Source of the DNA: Lachnospiraceae bacterium UBA3632
GTDB taxonomy: Bacteria; Bacillota; Clostridia; Lachnospirales; Lachnospiraceae
Length of the DNA: 62,262 nucleotides
Assembly: GCA_002373975.1 (NCBI GenBank)
Contig: DFKZ01000048.1
Span: 1-62,262, forward strand
Direction: 5' to 3'
Below, one piece after another: positions 49,851-58,135 of this stretch. The position numbers and the translations under genes are program-made. Position 1 is the first letter of the stretch, and each line of letters opens with the position of its first letter. The notes under the pieces were generated by a model, which saw only the letters and a program-made list of their open reading frames with translations, had not been told where the DNA came from and did not search any database.

Positions 49851-50723
49851 ATGAAAAAAGAAAAACTCGATCCGAGAAATAATCTTATAGTCAGGATCCT
49901 TGCGGTGTCACTTGCTTCGCTTATAATGGCGCTTAATATCAACACCTTTGTACACACCGGAGGCCTTTTGCCCGGCGGCGCCAGCGGCCTTACCCTGCTT
50001 TTGCAGGAGGTGTTTCTGAAGTTTTTGGGCATCACTATCCCTTACACACCCATAAACATTCTGATAAACGCATTTCCGGTTTATATCGGGTTCAGATTTA
50101 TCGGAAAGAAGTTCACGTTCCTTTCCTGCTGGATGATAGTTCTAACAGGCATTCTTACCGATGTTCTGCCATCCTATGTGATCACGCAGGATACGCTGCT
50201 CATAAGCATCTTCGGAGGGATCATAAACGGATTTGCCATCTGTCTCTGCCTGTTTGTGGATGCTACCAGCGGAGGTACGGATTTTATAGCGATGTATCTG
50301 TCTGAAAAAAACGGGATAGATTCATTTCATGTTCCGCTCATCATAAATGCGGTGATCCTTACGGCAGCAGGCTTTCTGTTCGGATGGGACAAGGCGCTTT
50401 ACTCCATCATCTTCCAGTATGCCACTACGGCGGTCATCCGCGTGCTGTACCGAAAGTATCAGAGGGCGACACTGTTTGTCGTGACGGATAAGCCTTCCGA
50501 AGTGGCGGATCTGATCTATAAGAATTTTAATCACGGAGCTACCGTTCTTGAAGGTGAGGGATCATACGAACACACGGAGAAAAAGGTCATCTATTCCGTG
50601 GTATCGAGCGCAGAATCGGGGAAGGTAACACAGATGGTAAAAGAAGTGGATCCTCACGCTTTTGTGAATGTAATCAAAACGGAAAGGCTGCTTGGAAATT
50701 TCTACAAGAGACCTACGGATTAA
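49851..50723 (+). CDS. YitT family membrane protein (DUF161/DUF2179)
   Basis: A 290-residue protein. Five or six membrane helices fill residues ~10-210, with FVHTGGLLPGGASGLTLLLQ and VDATSGGTDFIAMYLSEKNG as family marks. The C-terminal DUF2179 domain (~220-290) reads FVVTDKPSEVADLIYKNFNH and EVDPHAFVNVIKTERLLGNF. The family is widespread in Bacillota and has no settled transport substrate. ATG 49851 has GGAGA upstream; an ATG seven codons earlier has none. Confidence 0.93.
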   Translation: MKKEKLDPRNNLIVRILAVSLASLIMALNINTFVHTGGLLPGGASGLTLLLQEVFLKFLGITIPYTPINILINAFPVYIGFRFIGKKFTFLSCWMIVLTGILTDVLPSYVITQDTLLISIFGGIINGFAICLCLFVDATSGGTDFIAMYLSEKNGIDSFHVPLIINAVILTAAGFLFGWDKALYSIIFQYATTAVIRVLYRKYQRATLFVVTDKPSEVADLIYKNFNHGATVLEGEGSYEHTEKKVIYSVVSSAESGKVTQMVKEVDPHAFVNVIKTERLLGNFYKRPTD

Positions 50724-50726
50724 AGC

Positions 50727-51338
50727 TTATTTTGTGTATGCGTCATCGGGATTGGGCCAGAGCCTGAAACAGGGGAATCCGCCGTATTTGTTGTGATCGG
50801 CGGTCCACACCTCGAGTTGTCCGTTGTCCACCCGCTTGCATATCCTCCAGGTGTCGACATTGCTGAAGTTTTTGTCTCTACCGGGTATTTTTCCTTCCCT
50901 TTTAACTTTGTAGCTGGGGACCAGAGCCGGGTTGTTGGATGTGGTGCTGGCACCCATGGATTCGTTAAGGGCACCGTAGAATCCTGTGCTCCCGTCCTTT
51001 TTGCCAAAGTATGAGACGGTTCCATGGAAGCAGTTATAGGGATTGCTTTCGTTTGAAACCACCAGGTAGACGGAATAAGTTTCTGTCACGCCATCAACCG
51101 TTGCGCTGACCTTTTCTTTTGATCCTGTCCAGTTTTCCCACTGATAAAAGGCATCGGTATTAAGACCGAGCGCCACGTAGGTGGCAGTCGCGATCCTTTC
51201 CGCAGTAACCAGATCTTTAGCCTTTCTGGATTTATTTACCTGTTTTACCATTATGGGGGTGATCACTCCGATGAGCACGGCCATGATCGCTATAGCGATT
51301 ATGAGTTCAAGAAGAGAGATACCCTTGTTGCTTTTCAT
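50727..51338 (-). CDS. Type IV pilin-like prepilin protein
   Basis: A 203-residue protein with a class III signal: KSNKG followed by ISLLELIIAIAIMAVLIG, so the peptidase would cut after Gly6 and leave Glu at position +5. The rest is a globular extracellular domain rich in Ser, Thr, Asn and Trp (TEEYSVYLV-like strands and a final GGFPCFRLWPNPDD). It may be a minor pilin or pseudopilin. No pilus ATPase, platform or prepilin peptidase gene is in the window. ATG 51338 has GGAGATGATAG upstream. It is convergent with YitT, 3 bases apart. Confidence 0.88.
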   Translation of the reverse strand: MKSNKGISLLELIIAIAIMAVLIGVITPIMVKQVNKSRKAKDLVTAERIATATYVALGLNTDAFYQWENWTGSKEKVSATVDGVTETYSVYLVVSNESNPYNCFHGTVSYFGKKDGSTGFYGALNESMGASTTSNNPALVPSYKVKREGKIPGRDKNFSNVDTWRICKRVDNGQLEVWTADHNKYGGFPCFRLWPNPDDAYTK

Positions 51339-51480
51339 ATCTATCATCTCCACTCTGAGCCATTATTAGAGGGCTCACTTTTACAGTATCACAGCGGGGG
51401 AGCGGAGTCAAATCGCAAACCGATGAATTTTTGATCATTAATCCGTAACATTTGCGCATATAACTGTTTTGATCCGACAA

Positions 51481-51509
51481 TGTACAAAAGGGATTCCGAA
51501 TGGTATATT
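51481..51509 (+). promoter_or_regulatory. Promoter of uvrB
   Basis: TGTACA (51481-51486) and extended -10 TGGTATATT (51501-51509) are at 17-base spacing from -35 to TATATT. Transcription should start near 51516, inside the open frame before the uvrB ATG. No LexA box was seen here. Confidence 0.6.
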
Positions 51510-51542
51510 GAGAATACAGTTTTGAATAAAAAGGATCACAAA

Positions 51543-53522
51543 ATGGATTTTAAATTACACTCTGACTATCAACCTACAGGCGATCAGCCGCAGGCCATAA
51601 AGGATCTGGTGGAGGGGTTCAAAGCAGGTAACCAGTTCGAGACTCTGCTCGGCGTTACAGGCTCCGGTAAGACCTTTACCATGGCCAATGTTATTGCGGC
51701 CTTAAATAAGCCCACGCTTATCATTTCCCATAACAAAACACTTGCCGGTCAGCTCTATGGCGAGATGAAAGAATTCTTTCCCGAGAATGCGGTTGAGTAT
51801 TTTGTATCCTATTACGATTATTATCAGCCCGAAGCTTATGTGCCCCAGTCCGATACTTACATAGCCAAGGACTCTTCGATTAATGACGAGATAGACAAGC
51901 TCCGCCTCTCAGCCACAGCCTCTCTTTCAGAGAGGAATGACGTTGTTGTCGTCGCTTCGGTTTCGTGCATATACGGACTGGGCAGCCCGGATGAATACAA
52001 GGGAATGATCCTTTCACTCCGTCCGGGGCAGCAGATAGAGAGAGATGCTGTAATAAGAGCTCTTGTTGATATGCAGTATGAGAGAAACGACCTGGACAAA
52101 AAGCCCGGAGCGTTTACCGTCCACGGTGACACTTTGGAATTCTATCCCGCTCAGGGCGGAGAATATCTTATCCGCGTGGAATGGTTCGGAGACGAGATTG
52201 ACCGTATTGTGGAAGTGGAACCTATGAATGGGCGGATGAAGGCCACCCTGGAGCACATCGCAGTGTTCCCTGCGTCGCACTATGTTGTCTCTCCGGACAG
52301 GATAAAGATCGCCTGCTCGGAGATAGAAAAGGAGCTGGAAGAGAGGGTTAAGTATTTTAAATCCGAGGACAGACTGATTGAAGCACAGCGCATATCGGAG
52401 AGGACAAATTTTGATGTTGAGATGCTGAGGGAAACGGGGTTTTGCTCCGGAATAGAAAACTATTCGAGGCATCTTTCGGGAATGCTTCCGGGACAGCCTC
52501 CCATGACTCTTATGGACTTTTTCCCGGAAGACTTTCTGATAATAATCGACGAGTCACACATGACAATACCGCAGATAAGAGCTATGTATGCGGGTGACAG
52601 GTCCAGAAAAACCACCCTTGTGGATTACGGATTCAGGCTTCCTTCCGCGCTGGACAACAGACCGCTGAATTTTGGTGAATTTGAGGACCATATAAACCAG
52701 ATGCTTTTTGTCTCCGCCACACCTTCCACCTATGAGGAAGAGCATGAACTCTTACGCACCGAACAGGTGATAAGGCCGACCGGACTCCTTGATCCGGAGG
52801 TGTCGGTTCGCCCTGTGGAGGGCCAGATAGATGACCTTCTCGGTGAGATCAGAAAAGAGACGGGTAATAAGCATAAGGTGCTTATAACAACGCTTACCAA
52901 GCGTATGGCAGAAGATCTTACGGAATATCTCCGGGAAGCCGGTGTGCGCGTAAAATACATGCATTCGGACGTGGAGGCTCTTGAGAGGGCCAGGATCATC
53001 CGCGACCTCAGACTCGATGTGTTTGACGTTCTGGTGGGAATCAATCTGCTCAGAGAGGGGCTTGATATTCCCGAGATCACGCTGGTGGCCATACTTGATG
53101 CGGACAAGGAGGGATTCCTTAGAAGCGAGACGGCACTGATCCAGACCATCGGACGTGCGGCCAGAAACTCCGAGGGTCATGTTATCATGTATGCGGATGT
53201 GATGACGGATTCCATGAAAAACGCCATCGACGAGACGAACCGCCGCCGCAAGCTTCAGCAGGAGTATAACGAGAAACACGGGATCACTCCGAAGACTATC
53301 GAGAAATCGGTTCGCGATCTGATCAGTATTTCCAAGGAGATCGCAGCCGAGGAAGTAAGATTCGAGAAGGATCCGGAGTCGATGAATCCCGCCGAGATCA
53401 AAAAGCTGGCTGAAAAACTTGAAAAGCAGATGCGAAAGGCCGCTGCGGAACTTGATTTCGAGAGCGCTGCCGAACTGCGCGATAAGATTATAGACCTCAA
53501 AAAGATGCTGCGCGAAGGGTGA
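51543..53522 (+). CDS. uvrB: Excinuclease ABC subunit B
   Basis: A 659-residue UvrB, the damage-verifying helicase of nucleotide excision repair, which works with UvrA and UvrC. Walker A GVTGSGKT is at 37-44. The beta-hairpin region YYDYYQPEAYVPQSDTYIAK, the DESH box (IIIDESHMT), helicase motifs RTEQVIRPTGL and IGRAARNSEGHV, and the C-terminal UVR motif (ELDFESAAELRDKI) are all present. The start at 51543 has AAGGA upstream and lies after the predicted transcription start. uvrA and uvrC are not in the window. Confidence 0.97.
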   Translation: MDFKLHSDYQPTGDQPQAIKDLVEGFKAGNQFETLLGVTGSGKTFTMANVIAALNKPTLIISHNKTLAGQLYGEMKEFFPENAVEYFVSYYDYYQPEAYVPQSDTYIAKDSSINDEIDKLRLSATASLSERNDVVVVASVSCIYGLGSPDEYKGMILSLRPGQQIERDAVIRALVDMQYERNDLDKKPGAFTVHGDTLEFYPAQGGEYLIRVEWFGDEIDRIVEVEPMNGRMKATLEHIAVFPASHYVVSPDRIKIACSEIEKELEERVKYFKSEDRLIEAQRISERTNFDVEMLRETGFCSGIENYSRHLSGMLPGQPPMTLMDFFPEDFLIIIDESHMTIPQIRAMYAGDRSRKTTLVDYGFRLPSALDNRPLNFGEFEDHINQMLFVSATPSTYEEEHELLRTEQVIRPTGLLDPEVSVRPVEGQIDDLLGEIRKETGNKHKVLITTLTKRMAEDLTEYLREAGVRVKYMHSDVEALERARIIRDLRLDVFDVLVGINLLREGLDIPEITLVAILDADKEGFLRSETALIQTIGRAARNSEGHVIMYADVMTDSMKNAIDETNRRRKLQQEYNEKHGITPKTIEKSVRDLISISKEIAAEEVRFEKDPESMNPAEIKKLAEKLEKQMRKAAAELDFESAAELRDKIIDLKKMLREG

Positions 53523-53540
53523 CGGATATGCGTCCCCCTT
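53515..53540 (+). terminator. Possible terminator at the end of uvrB
   Basis: AAGGGTGACG (53515-53524) and CGTCCCCCTT (53531-53540) pair with one mismatch. The following T-run is short and interrupted, so termination may be partial. Confidence 0.45.
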
Positions 53541-53543
53541 CAT

Positions 53544-53572
53544 TTGCTTTTAGAGTGGTTTTGTTTTATACT
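53544..53572 (+). promoter_or_regulatory. Promoter of the gmd-manC operon
   Basis: TTGCTT (53544-53549) and TATACT (53567-53572) are 17 bases apart. The gmd ATG lies at 53635. Confidence 0.6.
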
Positions 53573-53634
53573 AATGACTATGTAAAAACAGAAGTTGACA
53601 TCATCAAAAATACAGTCGGAAAAGGAAAGAATTA

Positions 53635-54690
53635 ATGAAAACAGCACTTATTACGGGAATCACAGGTCAGGACGGATCATATCTGGCAGAGTTTCTGCTT
53701 GAAAAAGGGTATGATGTGCACGGGATCATAAGGAGATCCTCTGTTGATTACAGGGAGAGGATAGCCCATCTTGAAGGAAAAGAGCGTTTCCATCTCCACT
53801 ACGGAGACCTGACGGATTCCATGAGCATAATGGGAATAATCGGAAAGGTAAGACCTGACGAGATATACAATCTTGCGGCGCAGTCACATGTACAGGTATC
53901 TTTTGAAGTGCCGGAGTTCACGGCAGATGCCGATGCAGTGGGTGTGCTGAGGGTGCTTGAGGCGGTGAGGCTGTGCGGGCTTGCCGGTACCTGCCGCATA
54001 TATCAGGCATCCACATCGGAGCTTTACGGAAAGGTAGAGGAAGTTCCCCAGAGTGAAAAGACTCCCTTCCACCCCTACAGCCCCTATGCGGTGGCAAAGC
54101 TCTACGGATACTGGATCGTAAAGGAGTACCGGGAGGCTTACAACATGTTCTGCTGCTCCGGAATTCTGTTTAACCATGAATCCGAGAGACGCGGAGAGAC
54201 TTTTGTCACAAGAAAGATCACCCTCGCCGCTGCAAGGATAGCGCAGGGCAAGCAGGATAAGCTTTATCTCGGTAATCTCTCATCACTTAGAGACTGGGGC
54301 TTCGCAGGCGATTATGTTGAATGCATGTGGCTGATACTCCAGAATGATAAGCCGGAGGATTTTGTGATCGCTACGGGAGTACAGCATTCCGTAAGGGAGT
54401 TCGCGCAGCTTGCATTCCACTATGCGGGAATAGAGCTTGAGTTTAAGGGAGAGGGAGAAGAAGAAAAGGGATACGACAAGGCGACAGGTAAGGTTCTTGT
54501 CGAGGTATCTCCCGACTTTTACCGCCCGACAGATGTTGTCAATCTGCTGGGTGATCCGTCCAACGCCAAAGAAAAGCTTGGCTGGAATCCTTCTAAGACA
54601 TCGTTCGAGGACCTTGTAAAGCGAATGGTGGAGCATGACATGAAAAAGGTTTCTGCCGAGATAGCGGTGGAAAAAGCGATTAACAGATAG
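53635..54690 (+). CDS. gmd: GDP-mannose 4,6-dehydratase
   Basis: A 351-residue extended short-chain dehydrogenase that converts GDP-mannose into GDP-4-keto-6-deoxymannose, a precursor of fucose, rhamnose and perosamine. The NADP motif is TGITGQDGSYLAEFLLEKGY. The catalytic Ser/Thr and YxxxK are in STSELYGKVEEVPQ and SPYAVAKLYG. The late GNLSSLRDWGFAGDYVECMW is a family signature. No GDP-fucose synthase follows, so the keto sugar must be finished by an enzyme elsewhere. The manC gene starts 16 bases downstream. Confidence 0.96.
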   Translation: MKTALITGITGQDGSYLAEFLLEKGYDVHGIIRRSSVDYRERIAHLEGKERFHLHYGDLTDSMSIMGIIGKVRPDEIYNLAAQSHVQVSFEVPEFTADADAVGVLRVLEAVRLCGLAGTCRIYQASTSELYGKVEEVPQSEKTPFHPYSPYAVAKLYGYWIVKEYREAYNMFCCSGILFNHESERRGETFVTRKITLAAARIAQGKQDKLYLGNLSSLRDWGFAGDYVECMWLILQNDKPEDFVIATGVQHSVREFAQLAFHYAGIELEFKGEGEEEKGYDKATGKVLVEVSPDFYRPTDVVNLLGDPSNAKEKLGWNPSKTSFEDLVKRMVEHDMKKVSAEIAVEKAINR

Positions 54691-54706
54691 ATCGGAAGGA
54701 AAAAGA

Positions 54707-56029
54707 ATGAATGTGATCCTACTCTCCGGAGGTTCGGGAAAGAGGCTGTGGCCTCTTTCAAACGACGTCCGGAGCAAGCAGTTTATGAGGATATTTAAAG
54801 GGAAACGCGGCGGTTATGAGTCGATGTTCCAAAGGATGTACAGAGGGATCAGGGAAGTCTGTCCCGATGCCAACATCACCATCGCAACATCAAAAAGCCA
54901 GGTATCGGGTATCAATAACCAGCTTGCGGAAGTTTTCCCCGGGGAGGAAGCCAATCTTTCCATAGAACCCTGCAGAAGGGATACCTTCCCGGCCATCGCC
55001 CTGGCCTCTCTTTATCTCAAGGATGTGTGCGGCATAAGGCCCGATGAACCCATAGTGGTATGCCCCGTGGATCCATACGTGGAGAGGGATTATTTTGAGG
55101 CGCTTAAAAAGCTCTCGGATATCGCCGGAAAGAGTGAGTCAAACCTTGTGCTGATGGGCATTGAACCCTCATATCCCAGCGCGAAATACGGTTATATCAT
55201 TCCCGATGAGAAGGAAGATATAAGCAGAGTAAGCGAGTTTAAGGAAAAGCCCGATGAAAAGACGGCTGAAGGGTATATACAGAGGGGAGCGCTCTGGAAC
55301 GGCGGAGTGTTTGCCTACAGGTTGGAGTATGTGCTTGAAAAGGCAAAAGAGCTGCTTGGATATGATGATTATTCCGGCTTCAGAAAGGACTATTCCGAAG
55401 CGGAAAAGATAAGCTTTGATTACGCCGTGGTCGAAAAGGAGAAGGATATAAGCGTTCTACGTTTCAAGGGCCTCTGGAAGGATCTGGGAACATGGAACAC
55501 CCTTACCGAAGCCATGGAGGAGAATGTGATCGGAAGCGGCGTGCTCAGTGATTCCTGTGAGAATGTCCACATAGTGAACAACCTGGATATCCCGATCTTC
55601 TGCATGGGAATAAAGGATGCGGTGGTATCGGCATCCCCCGACGGGATACTGGTTTCGGATAAGCACCAGTCCAGTTATATCAAGCCCTATGTGGATAAAT
55701 TTGACGATCGTGTCATGTTTGCCGAAAAGAGCTGGGGAAGCTACCGCGTAATAGATGCCGAGGATGAGAGCCTAACCATAAAGGTAACGCTGAACGAAGG
55801 GCATAAAATGTACTACCACAGCCACGAGAGGCGCGATGAGAGCTGGAATGTGATCCTTGGGCGCGGAAAGGTATTGCTTGACGGAAAAGAATGGGAAGTG
55901 GGTCCCGGCGATGTGGTGCAGATCCCGGCCGGTGCAAAGCATACAATAACGGCTCTCAGCGAGCTTCAGCTCATAGAGGTCCAGTTCGGCAAGGATATAG
56001 ACGTAAACGACAAGATAAAGTACGATTGA
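54707..56029 (+). CDS. manC: Mannose-1-phosphate guanylyltransferase with cupin isomerase-like domain
   Basis: A 440-residue enzyme that makes GDP-mannose from mannose-1-phosphate and GTP. The nucleotide motif is VILLSGGSGKRLWPLSNDVR. FKEKPDEKTAEGYIQRGALW with WNGGVFAYR marks the guanylyltransferase domain (~1-330). The C-terminal ~100 residues form a mannose-6-phosphate isomerase-type cupin (YYHSHERRDESWNVILGRGK, then DVVQIPAGAKHTI) with the metal histidines. It supplies the substrate of Gmd encoded just upstream. Confidence 0.95.
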   Translation: MNVILLSGGSGKRLWPLSNDVRSKQFMRIFKGKRGGYESMFQRMYRGIREVCPDANITIATSKSQVSGINNQLAEVFPGEEANLSIEPCRRDTFPAIALASLYLKDVCGIRPDEPIVVCPVDPYVERDYFEALKKLSDIAGKSESNLVLMGIEPSYPSAKYGYIIPDEKEDISRVSEFKEKPDEKTAEGYIQRGALWNGGVFAYRLEYVLEKAKELLGYDDYSGFRKDYSEAEKISFDYAVVEKEKDISVLRFKGLWKDLGTWNTLTEAMEENVIGSGVLSDSCENVHIVNNLDIPIFCMGIKDAVVSASPDGILVSDKHQSSYIKPYVDKFDDRVMFAEKSWGSYRVIDAEDESLTIKVTLNEGHKMYYHSHERRDESWNVILGRGKVLLDGKEWEVGPGDVVQIPAGAKHTITALSELQLIEVQFGKDIDVNDKIKYD

Positions 56030-56063
56030 TACGGGGAAATCGGGTCGAAGAATCTGGTTTTTA

Positions 56064-56092
56064 TGGACATTTTCAGATAATTCGGGTATACT
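56064..56092 (+). promoter_or_regulatory. Promoter directly at the start codon of atpZ
   Basis: TGGACA (56064-56069) and TATACT (56087-56092) have the ideal 17-base spacing. The -10 ends only 7 bases before the ATG at 56100, so transcription would begin at or one base before the start codon. This implies a leaderless mRNA for the ATP synthase operon. Confidence 0.7.
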
Positions 56093-56099
56093 ATCTTAT

Positions 56100-56429
56100 A
56101 TGCGCGGCAAGAAAGATGATAAAAACAGTATTTACCGTAACCTGAGTCTTATCACTCAGTTTGGGCTGTTTATGATCGTACCCATCGCCTTAATGTCTGC
56201 TCTTGGCTATTTTCTCGATAAGTGGCTGGGTACGTCCTGGATATTTATTGTCTGCTTTTTTGTCGGTGCGATCGCCGGAGGGCAGAACGTGTACCGCTTC
56301 GCTATGAAGAGCGCTTCTAAAAAGCAGGAAGAACAAGACAGAAACATTCTAAACCGCAGAAACAGACCTGCCCCGGAAGAAGAAAAAGTAGAGAACCCGG
56401 CAAAGACGGAAGATGATCAGATTTCTTAA
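56100..56429 (+). CDS. AtpZ/AtpI-like protein
   Basis: A 109-residue protein with two membrane helices (ITQFGLFMIVPIALMSALGY and WIFIVCFFVGAIAGGQNVYR) and an acidic, proline-rich tail. It matches the AtpZ-like proteins encoded at the head of many Clostridial ATP synthase operons, which are thought to help assemble the c ring or handle Mg2+/Na+. No Shine-Dalgarno sequence is present; a perfect promoter ends 7 bases before the ATG. The next in-frame ATG is 34 codons later, inside the first helix, so this start is required. It overlaps atpI by 17 bases. Confidence 0.85.
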   Translation: MRGKKDDKNSIYRNLSLITQFGLFMIVPIALMSALGYFLDKWLGTSWIFIVCFFVGAIAGGQNVYRFAMKSASKKQEEQDRNILNRRNRPAPEEEKVENPAKTEDDQIS

Positions 56430-56913
56430 AGAAAGAAACAGGACGCTCTTGGAATTATGGATGGGAATGTTCGCTTTCGGGCTGATATGCGAGATTTTCA
56501 TCATCATATTTTCAAAGAGTATCGGAATACATTCGGCCAGTATGTGGCTCGGCGCAGTACTTGCCGCCGCTTCATCGCTGCACATGCATCACAGCCTGGA
56601 CAGGGCGCTTGATTTTGAGGAGAATGCGGCAAAGAAAAGGATAACCGCCTCGTATATCCTCAGGTACGCGGTGATAACAATAGTATTTGCGGTAATATGC
56701 ATAACCGGTTTTTTTAATCCGGTTCTTGTATTTATCGGATATATGTCCCTCAAGGCGGGGGCTCTTCTGCAGCCGCAGACTCATAAGCTCTGCAACCGGA
56801 TATTTCATGAGACGGATCCGGTTCCGATGAGCGAAGAGGAGCTGAAGCTGCAGGAAGCGATGACAGTGCAGGAAGAGACAAAAGATATTAAAGATAAAAA
56901 AGAGACAGATTAG
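56413..56913 (+). CDS. atpI: ATP synthase subunit I-like protein
   Basis: A 166-residue protein with four hydrophobic segments (residues ~10-30, ~36-52, ~75-95 and ~98-118) and an acidic C-terminal tail. It fits the AtpI family, a membrane protein that assists assembly of the F0 rotor. The segments LGAVLAAASSLHMHHSLDRA and FENAAKK-like basic part are typical. It lies between atpZ and atpB, in the usual position. Confidence 0.8.
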   Translation: MIRFLKERNRTLLELWMGMFAFGLICEIFIIIFSKSIGIHSASMWLGAVLAAASSLHMHHSLDRALDFEENAAKKRITASYILRYAVITIVFAVICITGFFNPVLVFIGYMSLKAGALLQPQTHKLCNRIFHETDPVPMSEEELKLQEAMTVQEETKDIKDKKETD

Positions 56914-56944
56914 GGAGAGATCAATCTGAAATGAAAAGTTCGAC

Positions 56945-56950
56945 TATAAT
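56945..56950 (+). promoter_or_regulatory. Possible internal promoter before atpB
   Basis: TATAAT is a consensus -10 located 26 bases before the atpB ATG and its AAGGAGGTGA ribosome binding site. No good -35 is at 16-18 bases upstream, so it is weakly supported. Confidence 0.3.
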
Positions 56951-56970
56951 AAAGGCAAGGAGGTGAAGCT

Positions 56971-57702
56971 ATGAACTATGGGATTTTGCTTGCCGATGAC
57001 ATTGACTTCATGGTCCACGGGATATTTAAGTATAATTTCTTCGGGCTCGGCGAAGTATGGATCACGACCACGCATGTATGCATGCTGATCGTCATTCTCA
57101 TCCTCATCGGGTTTGCCATTGCGGCAAACAGATGTCTAGCCAAGGCAAAAGAAGAACCGTCCGGATTCCAGAATGTTGTGGAAATGATTGTTGAGATGCT
57201 TGACGGAATGGTTGACAACACCATGGGACGTAAGGCAGCACCGAAGTTTTACAACTATATCGGGACGATATTCATCTTTATACTTTTCAGCAATATTTCC
57301 GGGCTGCTGGGGCTGCGGCCTCCGACAGCAGATTACGGGACCACGCTGGCGCTGGGTATCATCACATTTGTGCTCATACACGTCAATACATGGACGCACA
57401 ACAAGCCGCTGGACATCTGGAAGGATAAATGTTCGCCGCTCCCGCCCTGGCTGCCGATCTGGCTGCCGATCAATATCATATCCGATATTGCGGTGCCTAT
57501 CAGCTTAAGCCTGCGTCTTTTCGCAAATGTGCTTTCGGGAACGGTCATGATGGCCCTTATCTACGGTCTGCTCAGATGGATAGCAACGGGATGGCCCGCA
57601 GCACTGCACGTGTACTTCGATCTTTTCTCCGGCGCGATTCAGACATACGTATTCTGTATGCTGACCATGACGTATATTTCAAATGCGCGCGGAGACAAAT
57701 AA
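56971..57702 (+). CDS. atpB: ATP synthase F0 subunit a
   Basis: A 243-residue membrane subunit that forms the ion half-channels next to the c ring. Five to six helices are present. The essential arginine is in SLRLFANVLSGT. The N-terminal DDIDFMVHGIFKYNFFGLGE and the LPIWLPINIISDIAVPIS segment are family marks. A strong AAGGAGGTGA precedes the ATG. The gene stands at its usual place before atpE. Confidence 0.95.
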   Translation: MNYGILLADDIDFMVHGIFKYNFFGLGEVWITTTHVCMLIVILILIGFAIAANRCLAKAKEEPSGFQNVVEMIVEMLDGMVDNTMGRKAAPKFYNYIGTIFIFILFSNISGLLGLRPPTADYGTTLALGIITFVLIHVNTWTHNKPLDIWKDKCSPLPPWLPIWLPINIISDIAVPISLSLRLFANVLSGTVMMALIYGLLRWIATGWPAALHVYFDLFSGAIQTYVFCMLTMTYISNARGDK

Positions 57703-57809
57703 AGGTAAGCAAATTAAATGCGCAGGTCAGACTGCTGCAAACACTAAGGGGAAGCGCTGATGCCCCACTCAAAAATGACAAAACAAAACAGCGCAGAAAT
57801 GAGGAAAAC

Positions 57810-58061
57810 ATGTTTGATCAGAATTTTATCTTAGGTTGCTCGGCAATCGGTGCAGGTCTTGCGGTTATCGCAGGTATCGGTCCCGGTGTCGGTCAGGGTA
57901 TCGCTGCCGGACATGCCGCAGCAGCGGTTGGACGTAACCCCGGAGCTAAGGGCGATGTTACATCTACCATGCTTCTCGGACAGGCAGTTGCCGAGACCAC
58001 AGGTCTTTACGGTCTGCTTATCGCTATGCTTCTGCTCTTCGTTAAGCCTCTTGTGGGATAA
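57810..58061 (+). CDS. atpE: ATP synthase F0 subunit c with Na+-binding signature
   Basis: An 83-residue two-helix subunit. The start at 57810 has GAGGAAA; the frame is open further upstream only as an extension into the atpB 3' region. The ion site residues are Gln29 in GPGVGQG and Val60, Glu62, Thr63, Thr64 and Tyr67 in AVAETTGLYG. These match Gln32, Val63, Glu65, Ser66 (often Thr), Thr67 and Tyr70 of the Na+ ATP synthase of Ilyobacter tartaricus, all offset by three. The rotor is therefore predicted to carry Na+. Confidence 0.95.
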   Translation: MFDQNFILGCSAIGAGLAVIAGIGPGVGQGIAAGHAAAAVGRNPGAKGDVTSTMLLGQAVAETTGLYGLLIAMLLLFVKPLVG

Positions 58062-58135
58062 TGAATGAGCCGTCATGGCTATGGCAGTGACTGACTGAAA
58101 GGAGAAAACGAATGATACTTTTGGAAGGAGACTCA

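Noticed and set aside
51480..51542. 21-residue N-terminal extension of UvrB
   Set aside because: The predicted promoter lies within it, and the family begins at the later ATG, which has AAGGA upstream.
51354..51542. LexA box in front of uvrB
   Set aside because: No GAAC-N4-GTTC sequence is present in this stretch.
57429..57809. Long N-terminal extension of the c subunit reading frame
   Set aside because: It overlaps atpB in another frame; the normal 83-residue c subunit starts at 57810 with its own ribosome binding site.
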